From: an uncultured Eubacteriales bacterium | GTDB taxonomy: Bacteria; Bacillota; Clostridia; Christensenellales; UBA1242 | Reading direction: 5' to 3' | DNA: 47,598 nucleotides | Assembly: GCA_900552105.1 (NCBI GenBank) | Contig: URYH01000006.1 | Coordinates: 1-47,598 of the forward strand | Part shown: in pieces, positions 32,523 through 40,086 of the stretch | Layout of the letters: each line of letters opens with the position of its first letter | Position numbering within the stretch: position 1 is the first letter of the stretch | The notes under the pieces: model-generated | The model's input: the letters and a program-made list of their open reading frames with translations, nothing else | Told to the model about the DNA's origin: nothing | The model's database searches: none | Translations under genes and position numbers: made by a program

Positions 32523-34349
32523 TTAATTTTCGTTAATTTCGAGATATTTTAATAAATTTTTCAAATTATTTCTATTAATCCCCGAAACTTTTGCAATTTC
32601 CTCTTTGGTTGCTTTTTTCATTTTTGCAACCGTTCCAAATTTTTGGATTAAGTTTTGAGCAGTTTTTGTCCCAATTCCTTCAACTTCAAGGAGCGGAGAT
32701 TTGAATGCACTTTTCAATCTGCTCTCACGATTGAATGTGATTGCAAACCTATGTGCCTCATCTCGAATTTGTTGCAACACGCCAAGTTCAACGCTTCCGC
32801 GTTTGAGCATATGCGGTGTTGAATCTCCAACAACAAAAACTTCTTCAAATTTTTTTGCAAGCGAAATCATTTCAACATCAAATCCAAGCTTCTGCGTTTG
32901 TTGATATGAATAATGAAGTTGTCCTTTTCCGCCATCAATAATGATGAGATTTGGTTTTTGAGAAAACGACACATCTTTTTGTTTTTTGTATTCTTCAACT
33001 CGCCTTGAAAGCACTTCTTGCAAACTTGCAAAGTCGTCGACGCCCTCAACTGTTCTGATCCTAAATTTGCGATAGAGTTTCGTCTTTTTCTCGCCATTGA
33101 CAAAAACAACCATGGACCCCACCTTTTCTGTGCCTGACAGATGCGAAATGTCATAACATTCCATGCGAACTGGGAGTTCACGAAGTCCGAGAGCAGATTT
33201 TAGTCTTGTTATTGCACCAAACGTTCTTGCATTTTTGCGATTTTCTGATTGAATTGTTCTTTCAACATATTTCTGTGCATTGAGGTTTGCCATTTCAACA
33301 AGTTTTTTCTTTATCCCCTTTTGCACAAAAACAAAATTTACCTTAACATTTTTTTGAGTTTCAAAAAATTCTTCCAAAACCTTGTTCGATAAATCCATTC
33401 CAACCAAAATTTCTTTTGCAGGAATAACTTGTTGCGAATAGAAATCAACAACAAAGTTTTGCATCACTTCACGAGTATTTTCTGAAAAATTGACAAGGTT
33501 AAAACACTCAACTCCCAAAAGTCTTCCACCTCTAATCTGCATGACGCAAGTTGACATGAAAATCCCGTCGCAAAAGCAACCCAAAACATCAAAACTTGCG
33601 GTGTTTGGCAGTTGCGTGATGACTTTGCTGTCAAGTTTTTCAACCATTGCAATCTTGTTTTTGAGTTCAAGTGCTGTTTCAAAATTTTCTGTCTCAGCCG
33701 CAATACGCATTTTTTCATTCAGTATTTTGAGCATCTCGGAAGAGTCGCCACCAAGAAATTTTGACACTTTTTTCACAATTTCCATATAATCTTTTTCTGT
33801 TATCTTGTTCGCGCAAGGAGCCGAGCACAACCCAAGGTCAAAGTTCAGACAACCTCGACTTTTTGGTTTTCCTTGATTGATTGCCATTGTGCAAGTCCGA
33901 AGCGGAAAAGCATAGTTCACAATGTTAATTAGTTCTTCTGCTCTCACGGGATATAGATAGGGACCAAAATATTTTGCGTGGTCACCCTTCACTCTGCGTG
34001 CAACTTCAAGTCGTGGAAATTTTTTTGACAAATCAAATTTAAGGTATGGATATTGCTTTCCATCTTTGAGAAGAATGTTAAAAAATGGTTGATATTTTGC
34101 AATCAAATTTCGTTCGAGCACAAACGCATCATACTCGCTTGGCACAACAAAGTATTCCATATCTTCAATGCTGTCAACCATGAGTTGAACTTTCTCGTGT
34201 TTTATGGAATTTTGAAAATAGCCACCAACCCTATTTTTCAAATTCTTTGCTTTGCCAACATAAATGACGTTGTTTGACTTGTCACGCATGACATAAACAC
34301 CGCTGTTTTTTGGCAAAACTTGAATTTTTTGTTTTAATACTTCATTCAC
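32523..34349 (-). CDS. uvrC: excinuclease ABC subunit C
   Basis: The 608-residue nuclease makes both cuts in nucleotide excision repair. It has an N-terminal GIY-YIG domain (GVYVMRDKSNNVIYVGKAKNL), a UVR motif (FETALELKNKIAMVEKL), the RNase-H-like domain (CYDISHLSG, IIDGGKGQL) and C-terminal helix-hairpin-helix repeats (VEGIGTKTAQNL). The start is taken as the GTG at 34347-34349, which gives the family's usual N-terminus. An ATG six codons earlier is possible. Neither has a ribosome-binding site. A TATAAT lies six bases before the GTG, suggesting a leaderless message. Confidence 0.93.
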   Translation of the reverse strand: MNEVLKQKIQVLPKNSGVYVMRDKSNNVIYVGKAKNLKNRVGGYFQNSIKHEKVQLMVDSIEDMEYFVVPSEYDAFVLERNLIAKYQPFFNILLKDGKQYPYLKFDLSKKFPRLEVARRVKGDHAKYFGPYLYPVRAEELINIVNYAFPLRTCTMAINQGKPKSRGCLNFDLGLCSAPCANKITEKDYMEIVKKVSKFLGGDSSEMLKILNEKMRIAAETENFETALELKNKIAMVEKLDSKVITQLPNTASFDVLGCFCDGIFMSTCVMQIRGGRLLGVECFNLVNFSENTREVMQNFVVDFYSQQVIPAKEILVGMDLSNKVLEEFFETQKNVKVNFVFVQKGIKKKLVEMANLNAQKYVERTIQSENRKNARTFGAITRLKSALGLRELPVRMECYDISHLSGTEKVGSMVVFVNGEKKTKLYRKFRIRTVEGVDDFASLQEVLSRRVEEYKKQKDVSFSQKPNLIIIDGGKGQLHYSYQQTQKLGFDVEMISLAKKFEEVFVVGDSTPHMLKRGSVELGVLQQIRDEAHRFAITFNRESRLKSAFKSPLLEVEGIGTKTAQNLIQKFGTVAKMKKATKEEIAKVSGINRNNLKNLLKYLEINEN

Positions 34350-34404
34350 AAAACAATTATAACCCATTCTTTTGCTTTTTCATATATTTTTTGGCATATT
34401 TCAC

Positions 34405-34436
34405 AAAAAAACACATGAGATCTCATGTGTTTTTTA
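34405..34436 (-). terminator. terminator after the proline-repeat gene
   Basis: ACACATGAGATCTCATGTGT is a perfect palindrome flanked by A and T runs, between the surface-protein gene and uvrC. Confidence 0.85.
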
Positions 34437-34444
34437 TTTTTTTG

Positions 34445-36295
34445 TTATAATTCTTTTTCATCGTAAAGCACAACATTTTCTTGTTTGTCTGCTTTTGTCT
34501 CCTTTTCATCATTTAATGATTTTAGATAATTTTGATAAGCAGGATAATCAAATTCTCCATCCTCTGTCGTGAACTTAACTGTCACTTGTTCGGCAACGGA
34601 GTTTGAAGAGTCGTCTGCGGCGGAAGCAGAAGCTTCTTTTGCTTTTTCCTCTTCGAGTTGTTTGCGAATTTCGTCAGCGTGAGGCATTGGGTAACAAATC
34701 AACTCTGACAAGTGTTTTTTCCACATTTCATCTTGGACTTCCCCTTCAAAATAGTAGTTTAATGAAGGGAAAATATATGCGAGTCCATCAAGTTCAGTGT
34801 CAACGATTTTTTGGTTAAATTCATCATTTGGAACAATGGCTTTGTCATTCTTGTTATCAAAGTATGAAGTTGGATAAATATCATATGAATGTAATTCTTC
34901 TGACATTCTAGGATTAATTGTTTTGACTTGATGAAACAGCATGTTATGCTCTCTAACATATTTCCACGTCGAAACAGAACCAAATCTCATATCCATTGAA
35001 AGTTCGAGATGGAGTGTTCTTCCTTCTGCATTTTTTAGGTCGACAGAAACTTGTTGCCTTTCGTGATCATATCTTGTGCAATAAACTCCGAAGCCAACAT
35101 AATTTGATATCTCGTAATCATTCATATCGCAAGTCTTGAAAAATTCTGCATATTTTGGATAATTTGCTTGCATATGTGGAATGATTTCATTTTGCATATA
35201 ATATTTGAAATCTTCAAGTTCAAATCTGTTTGTGTCGTTGACTTCTTCAACAGAAAGTTCATTGTTATAAACGAGTTCTGGAACTTTGTCAAACAGCTCT
35301 CCAAGTGATGTGACGCCTGACACTCTCCAGAAGATTTTCTTTTGAACCCCATTTTCATCTTTCCCATTGATGAGCAAGTATCCGCCTTCACCTTTATAGA
35401 AGCTTGTTCCTCGGACTGCACTTTCGCCATTTTCTTCTTCAAGTGCTCCAAATTTAAAAGTTGTCACTTCACTAAGTTTGAGTTTTTCTTTAATCAAATC
35501 TTTGATATGGTATGTTTTGCCTCGATACTCGACTGGATAATGCCAGAATGGAATATCATATTTTGATGGTTCGGAGTCAAGATATTTAACCCCATTAAAA
35601 ACTCCTCCAAGTGCCTTGTATTCAATATATTTGGCATCAAGTGGAATGTCATAGAAAGTCCAAGTTGAGCGATTAAACACTTTTTCTTCCCCATTTCCAA
35701 ACGAAACAGCATAGGCAAAAGCTTCTTCAATAAAAGGAAGTTCTATATATTTTTGTCCAATCCTATATCCTTTTGCCAGTTTAAGTTGCACTTCTGGCAT
35801 TGGATCCGGCTCAGGTTCTGGTTCTGGCTCTGGTTGTGGCTCTGGGTCCGGTGTTGGATCTGGAGTTGGATCTGGAGTTGGATCCGGAGTTGGGTCCGGC
35901 GTTGGGTCTGGTTCTGGCTCAGGTTCTGGTTCAGGCTCAGGTTCTGGCTCTGGATCTGGAGTTGGATCTGGAGTTGGATCTGGCGTTGGGTCTGGCGTTG
36001 GAATTGGATCTGGTTCTGGAGTTGGTTCTGGGGTTGGTTCTGGGGTTGGTTCCGGTTCTTGGTTTGTTAATTTCTCATATGCAATATATCCACCAAGTGC
36101 AATTGCACCTGCAACACCAATGCCAACAACAGCACCAATTGCTTTCTTTTTGCGTCTTTTACGCTTCTCTTCTTTTTCTTTTTCAGCAGCAATTTGCTTT
36201 TGACGAGCAATTTCTTGAGGAGAAAGTTGACGCCCTGTCTGTTTTCTAGCCATTTCGCGAAGTTGTTCTTGTGTATATTTTTTATTATTTGACAT
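34445..36295 (-). CDS. membrane-anchored protein with long Pro-Asp/Glu spacer
   Basis: The 616-residue protein starts with a basic cytosolic part (about 50 residues, KRKRRKKK) and one membrane segment (about 52-74). A spacer of roughly 90 residues follows, made of PxP dipeptide repeats (PEPT, PDPT, PEPEPE), which should hold the outer domain away from the membrane. The outer domain (about 170-560) is Tyr/Phe-rich and unlike any family I recognise. The repeats are encoded by near-identical 12- and 6-base units, so length may vary between strains. GAGGTG precedes the ATG at 36293-36295. A surface or wall-spanning role is inferred. Confidence 0.75.
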   Translation of the reverse strand: MSNNKKYTQEQLREMARKQTGRQLSPQEIARQKQIAAEKEKEEKRKRRKKKAIGAVVGIGVAGAIALGGYIAYEKLTNQEPEPTPEPTPEPTPEPDPIPTPDPTPDPTPDPTPDPEPEPEPEPEPEPEPDPTPDPTPDPTPDPTPDPTPDPEPQPEPEPEPEPDPMPEVQLKLAKGYRIGQKYIELPFIEEAFAYAVSFGNGEEKVFNRSTWTFYDIPLDAKYIEYKALGGVFNGVKYLDSEPSKYDIPFWHYPVEYRGKTYHIKDLIKEKLKLSEVTTFKFGALEEENGESAVRGTSFYKGEGGYLLINGKDENGVQKKIFWRVSGVTSLGELFDKVPELVYNNELSVEEVNDTNRFELEDFKYYMQNEIIPHMQANYPKYAEFFKTCDMNDYEISNYVGFGVYCTRYDHERQQVSVDLKNAEGRTLHLELSMDMRFGSVSTWKYVREHNMLFHQVKTINPRMSEELHSYDIYPTSYFDNKNDKAIVPNDEFNQKIVDTELDGLAYIFPSLNYYFEGEVQDEMWKKHLSELICYPMPHADEIRKQLEEEKAKEASASAADDSSNSVAEQVTVKFTTEDGEFDYPAYQNYLKSLNDEKETKADKQENVVLYDEKEL

Positions 36296-36358
36296 AAACA
36301 CCTCTAAACAATATATATGTCATAATAATATAACCAATAATCAAAAATGTCAAGAGTG

Positions 36359-36709
36359 TTATGCACTGAAAGAAGAAACAAAATTTGCACCAATCAACAA
36401 TGTGTCATCAATTAGTTTGTTTGTTAAACCATAAGTGATGATTTTTCCAGTTCTCACAGCGGTGACAATGTTTTGAGATTTTAAGATTTTTAGTTGATGA
36501 GAAACAGTTGTTTGATTGAGTTTTAAGAGTGTCGAAATATCCCCCACGCACATTTTTGAAAGTGAAAGGCAACTAATTATTTTTAGTCTTGTTGGGTCGG
36601 AAAACGAATAAAAGTGGTTGGCAAGTTTTTCAAGCACTTTTTTGTTAGGCAAAAACTTGTCGATATCATCTTTCACTTTTGGGGTCGCGGTCAATAATTT
36701 TTCTTCCAT
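36359..36709 (-). CDS. ArsR/SmtB-family regulator
   Basis: The 116-residue protein has a winged helix-turn-helix (FSDPTRLKIISCLSLSKMCVGDIS, LKLNQTTVSHQLKILKSQNIV). The MCVGDIS helix matches the position at which ArsR/SmtB sensors carry a metal-binding Cys, but no second ligand is obvious, so metal sensing is open. GAGGTGA precedes the ATG. It is divergent from the small-protein gene at 36863; two direct repeats lie between them. The target genes are unknown. Confidence 0.85.
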   Translation of the reverse strand: MEEKLLTATPKVKDDIDKFLPNKKVLEKLANHFYSFSDPTRLKIISCLSLSKMCVGDISTLLKLNQTTVSHQLKILKSQNIVTAVRTGKIITYGLTNKLIDDTLLIGANFVSSFSA

Positions 36710-36776
36710 ATCTCACCTCTTTTCACAAATTCGGTCGGTTTCTCATATATAAAACCAGCATTTATTTTATTGTAAA

Positions 36777-36824
36777 TTGCAACATTTTTATGTCAAAACA
36801 AAACTTTGTTTCAATTTGCAACAT
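36777..36824. repeat. direct repeats between the ArsR gene and the small gene
   Basis: TTGCAACAT occurs at 36777-36785 and again at 36816-36824, in the divergent control region. They could be operator half-sites, although ArsR sites are normally inverted repeats. Confidence 0.35.
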
Positions 36825-36862
36825 AAGAAATGTTTTTGGCACATTTTGTCAAAGGAGGACAC

Positions 36863-37042
36863 ATGTCAACATCGTCAGAAATTTTGGCTTTGATTTTCTT
36901 GTCAATAATTGCAGATGCGGCAAACGTTGACCTTGCAAACAACACAACATTCTTGCTCCTCTTGCTTCTTGCTCTCATCGGTGCGGACGATTCAAGCGGT
37001 TCAACTTGCGGTTGCTCTTGCCCAGGCTCAAGTTTGATTTGA
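36863..37042 (+). CDS. small hydrophobic Cys-ended protein
   Basis: A 59-residue protein starts at an ATG with an excellent AAAGGAGG site five bases upstream, stronger than those of most genes here. It has two hydrophobic stretches (LALIFLSIIADAAN and FLLLLLLALIGA) separated by a polar turn, and a small tail with CGCSCPG. Short hydrophobic proteins of this kind occur in spores of Clostridia, but I recognise no family. It overlaps the end of murI on the other strand by 15 bases. The reverse strand also has an open frame, but without a ribosome-binding site. Confidence 0.65.
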   Translation: MSTSSEILALIFLSIIADAANVDLANNTTFLLLLLLALIGADDSSGSTCGCSCPGSSLI

Positions 37043-37783
37043 TTGTCCACATAATATATCTTTTGCTATTGTCAACAAATTTGCATCATTCAAAGTTTGG
37101 ACAATGGCAATTTTTGCGTTTCCGCTTTGAATTTTTTGACCAAGGATTTCAATCAATCTTTTTTTGACACCCTGCTCACTATGATAGATTGCAATATCTT
37201 CTCCAAAAATTTCGCGAAGTTGTTTTTCGACATACTGAAAATGTGAGCATCCCAAAACAAGTGCATCACATTTATTTATGTCTTCGTCAGAAAATCCACT
37301 TTTAATAAATTGCTTCAAATCTGAAAGATGAAAATAATTTTGTTCGATTTTTCTCGCTAAATCTCCAAACGAAGCAAGTTTAATATTGCTGTTGTTTTCA
37401 TATTTTTTTATTATTTTGCTGAATTTATTTGTTATTGGTGTTGACATGACAATAATATTTTTCTTGCCATCAGATATAGCGGATTTCAAAGGCGGCTCCA
37501 TTCCGATTATTGGAACAGAAAAAGTTTTGCGTATTTTCTCAATCGCAACACTGGTTGCAGTGTTGCAAGCAAGAACAATAGCTGAAATTTTGTTTAGTTC
37601 ACATTGCTGTTCGCAAATTGATTTAATTCTGTCAATCACCACTTCTGGCGATTTTTCTCCATATGGGCAAAAAGCATTGTCCATAACAAAAACAAAATCA
37701 CAACCAATGTCCCGACAATTATATATTAGTGATAGTCCGCCAATTCCGCTATCAACCACCAAAACACAAGGTCTTTTTTTCAC
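37028..37783 (-). CDS. murI: glutamate racemase
   Basis: The 251-residue enzyme makes D-glutamate for peptidoglycan. Catalytic cysteines lie in LACNTATSV and LGCSHFQYV, with the N-terminal VVDSGIGGLSL typical of the family. The GTG at 37781-37783 lacks a Shine-Dalgarno sequence and stands five bases after TATAAT, suggesting a leaderless message. It lies directly behind gpr and converges with the small-protein gene. Confidence 0.93.
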   Translation of the reverse strand: MKKRPCVLVVDSGIGGLSLIYNCRDIGCDFVFVMDNAFCPYGEKSPEVVIDRIKSICEQQCELNKISAIVLACNTATSVAIEKIRKTFSVPIIGMEPPLKSAISDGKKNIIVMSTPITNKFSKIIKKYENNSNIKLASFGDLARKIEQNYFHLSDLKQFIKSGFSDEDINKCDALVLGCSHFQYVEKQLREIFGEDIAIYHSEQGVKKRLIEILGQKIQSGNAKIAIVQTLNDANLLTIAKDILCGQSNQT

Positions 37784-37788
37784 AACAA

Positions 37789-37817
37789 ATTATATGAAAA
37801 AAGTTGCAAATTTGCCA
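37789..37817 (-). promoter_or_regulatory. promoter of murI
   Basis: TGGCAA (37812-37817), 17 bases and TATAAT (37789-37794) on the minus strand, only five bases before the GTG. The -35 box resembles the TTGCAA seen before rpsT, tRNA-Glu and the GNAT gene. Confidence 0.5.
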
Positions 37818-37819
37818 GC

Positions 37820-38554
37820 TTATAACTCGTTCAACACCCCGCAAACAGCGTCAGCCACGCACTCTGAAATTCGAGCAGTCAAAAGGTCTGCATTTGTCTG
37901 CATTGAAAGCATCTGCCCATTTTTTGAAACTTTCAAAAGCACTGCACCAATTGATATAATTTTTGCGCCATTTTTTGACACAATTTTGTCATCATAGCCT
38001 TCAACCGCACTCGCAGGACGAAGTGCTTTGTTTTTCACTTCAACAACACGCCCAACGCGATTGTTGTGTTTTGTTGCATAGCAATCAAACAAAAAGACTA
38101 TGTCTGGCGACACTTCATCAATAACAAGATTTGTGAGCGTTATCGTATCAAGTCCAGTTTTTGCACGAATGTCGGGATTAAAATAATAGAACTTGAATTT
38201 CGTGCTTGAATTTTGAGTTGAAAGATATAGTTTTGAATATATTCTTTTTGAAACACAAACACCAAAACAGTCCGCAGTAAAGTTTGGGTTCCCAACACCA
38301 ATAAACAACACTTTTTGGTTGCTTTGAATTTTTGGCTTCCCAACCTTTTTGATTGCTTCATAAATCAAGTCACATATTGCTTTTTTGTGTTTGTCTGAAT
38401 ATGCATATTCCAATCCGAATTCCACAATGCAAAGATTGATGTCGCTCGCCTTTTCATCGGCAAAAAACGAGCACGACATTCCTAGTTTGTTTTGGCTTTT
38501 TTTTGTGTTTTTTTGTTGCAAAGAGCTTGCACAAAGTCGAAAATTTGTCTTCAT
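37820..38554 (-). CDS. gpr: germination protease GPR-like
   Basis: The 244-residue protein matches the A25 family that degrades small acid-soluble proteins at germination: FIGVGNPNFTADCFG, NPDIRAKTGLDTITLTNLV and DIVFLFDCYATKHNNRVGRVVEV. It is shorter than Bacillus GPR (about 370 residues) and the usual PGSGVGN text is replaced by RPASAVEGY. Position next to rpsT and holA/comEC is the normal place for gpr in Firmicutes, which supports the call; spoIIP, often beside it, is absent. The ATG at 38552-38554 is an estimate, as no ribosome-binding site is visible; a longer N-terminus is possible. Confidence 0.8.
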   Translation of the reverse strand: MKTNFRLCASSLQQKNTKKSQNKLGMSCSFFADEKASDINLCIVEFGLEYAYSDKHKKAICDLIYEAIKKVGKPKIQSNQKVLFIGVGNPNFTADCFGVCVSKRIYSKLYLSTQNSSTKFKFYYFNPDIRAKTGLDTITLTNLVIDEVSPDIVFLFDCYATKHNNRVGRVVEVKNKALRPASAVEGYDDKIVSKNGAKIISIGAVLLKVSKNGQMLSMQTNADLLTARISECVADAVCGVLNEL

Positions 38555-38597
38555 AAACTTATTTTGTGACAAAATAAAAAAATAACCACAAAAAACC

Positions 38598-38626
38598 TTG
38601 CAAAAGAATTTTTTATGTGTTAGAAT
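38598..38626 (+). promoter_or_regulatory. promoter of rpsT
   Basis: TTGCAA (38598-38603), 17 bases and TAGAAT (38621-38626), with an extended TGT before the -10 box. Confidence 0.75.
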
Positions 38627-38656
38627 AACGCAGTAAATTTTCAAAGGAGAAGACGT

Positions 38657-38929
38657 ATGCCAAACATTAAATCAGCAATCAAACGCGTCAGTGTCAACGA
38701 AACAAAAAATCAACAAAACAAAGCAATCAAATCAAGACTTGCAACATTCATCAAAAAATATAAAGCAGAACTTGCTGGCGGTGAACTTGACAATGCAGAA
38801 AAACTCTTGAACGAAGTTGTTGCTTTGCTTGATAGTGCTGCTGCAAATAATGTTATTCACAAAAATAACGCAAGCAGAAAACAAGCACATCTCAGAAAAC
38901 TTCTTGACGACGCAAAAAAAGCAAACTAA
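38657..38929 (+). CDS. rpsT: 30S ribosomal protein S20
   Basis: The 90-residue basic protein binds 16S rRNA. It shows the family N-terminus MPNIKSAIKRV and the conserved C-terminal text NVIHKNNASRKQAHLRKLL. AAAGGAG precedes the ATG. It is a single-gene unit on the plus strand with its own promoter and terminator, opposite holA-comEC as in other Firmicutes. Confidence 0.97.
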   Translation: MPNIKSAIKRVSVNETKNQQNKAIKSRLATFIKKYKAELAGGELDNAEKLLNEVVALLDSAAANNVIHKNNASRKQAHLRKLLDDAKKAN

Positions 38930-38939
38930 CAGAAAAACA

Positions 38940-38968
38940 AACAACCCGAGTGTCGGGTTGTTTTTTTA
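38940..38968 (+). terminator. terminator after rpsT
   Basis: ACAACCCGA-gtg-TCGGGTTGT followed by a T-run. Confidence 0.9.
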
Positions 38969-38998
38969 TCTTTTTTTTCGCAAATCGCAACTCCCCAC

Positions 38999-39113
38999 AT
39001 GTCATCCTGCCATCGAGCACAAAGTGCGACATCCGGGTAGTGAAACGGACCGCGTCGGACCCGCTTGACGGGCAATCCAAGGATCCCGTTCTTTTTCGCA
39101 TTCGAAAAAGAAC
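38999..39113. repeat. GC-rich palindromic intergenic repeat
   Basis: This segment is much richer in G+C than its surroundings. It begins TGTCATCCTGCC and ends AGGATCCC, giving ATCCT/AGGAT termini. It contains small hairpins (GCAC-AAA-GTGC, CCCG-CTTGA-CGGG) and finishes in a perfect 11-bp stem with a CATT loop at 39088-39113, touching the holA stop. The build recalls dispersed palindromic or MITE-like intergenic repeats. No open frame of interest. Confidence 0.6.
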
Positions 39114-39114
39114 A

Positions 39115-40086
39115 CTATTTCTTTATGAGCGAATTGATTTTGAGAATCGCATAGTTGAGAGCAAGATCCGCGGGCATTTCTCCAGATTTTATTGCATAGT
39201 CCGTTTCAAGCAACATCTCGTTGATTTGTTTGAGTGCAACCGCCCCGACCTTGCTTGTTTTGTCTTTTGCAATTTTGATTGCATATTCTTTCACACCAAG
39301 TTGCTTTGCAAGTGTTGCATTGTCTTCTGGCGTGATTTTTGCAAAATATAGTCGTCTGAAATTTGATGTGAGAAGAGAAAGAATTGCCGTTGGTTCTTCT
39401 TTTTTTGTTAGCATATCTTGAATTATTAACATTGCCCTATCAATTTTTTTGTCGAGCAAAAGGTCAGAAAGCTCATAAATTTTGTATTCCAAATCACTCT
39501 TTACAGAGGTTTTGACATCGCTCTCTTCAATCATTCTCTTATCCAAGCACATAAACACCAGTTTTTCAAGTTCAGTGCTAATTTTTCCCAAATTGTTTGC
39601 ACAAAGTTCAACAAGCTTTGTTTTTGCAGCATCGGTGATTTGCATATTGTTTTGTTTGAGTCTGTCATCAACAAACTTTTGACACAAATCATTTGAAAGT
39701 TTTGAGCATTCAATTTTTGCGGCATCGGTCACAAAAGAAAAATCTTCGCCGATTGCGTTTGAAAAGAACAAAACACAACAATTGTTTTGATGATGCAAAA
39801 TTTCTTTCAAGGCACGCTTGTCCACATCGCTTTGTTTTGGCAAATTCTTGACAACAACAAGTTTTTTATTTGCTTGAATCGGAAGCCCAACAAACGCACT
39901 TCCAAACGCGGACACTGAAAAATTTTCCCCGTCAAATTCAAGTTTGTCAAATTCTGGCATCGTGATTCCACACGCACTTTCAACTCGCGCTTCAACTTGT
40001 TTGAGCAAGAACAAGTCGTCACCCGAAACAACATAATAATTTCTTACTTCAGATTTAATTTCTTTTACAAATTGTATATAATTCAA
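39115..40086 (-). CDS. holA: DNA polymerase III delta subunit
   Basis: The 323-residue protein is the clamp-loader subunit that opens the beta clamp. It shows the AAA-like N-terminal text YYVVSGDDLFLLKQVEARV and the C-terminal helical domain ending LNYAILKINSL. The start is a TTG overlapping the comEC TGA; AAGGAG precedes it at a suitable distance, and no ATG is nearby. Coupling with comEC is therefore expected. Order rpsT-holA-comEC is standard. Confidence 0.93.
   Translation of the reverse strand: MNYIQFVKEIKSEVRNYYVVSGDDLFLLKQVEARVESACGITMPEFDKLEFDGENFSVSAFGSAFVGLPIQANKKLVVVKNLPKQSDVDKRALKEILHHQNNCCVLFFSNAIGEDFSFVTDAAKIECSKLSNDLCQKFVDDRLKQNNMQITDAAKTKLVELCANNLGKISTELEKLVFMCLDKRMIEESDVKTSVKSDLEYKIYELSDLLLDKKIDRAMLIIQDMLTKKEEPTAILSLLTSNFRRLYFAKITPEDNATLAKQLGVKEYAIKIAKDKTSKVGAVALKQINEMLLETDYAIKSGEMPADLALNYAILKINSLIKK

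Noticed and set aside
35753..36249. Two plus-strand frames rich in Trp/Leu or Leu/Asp
   Set aside because: They are the reverse reading of the Pro-Asp/Pro-Glu repeat codons of the surface protein.
36811..37050. Minus-strand frame opposite the small hydrophobic gene
   Set aside because: It has no ribosome-binding site and overlaps the murI end, while the plus-strand frame has an excellent site.
38561..38587. Forespore-type promoter right before gpr
   Set aside because: GGTTA and TCACAAAAT are spaced by 13 rather than 14 bases and match the spoIIQ/spoIIR boxes poorly; the start of gpr is also uncertain.
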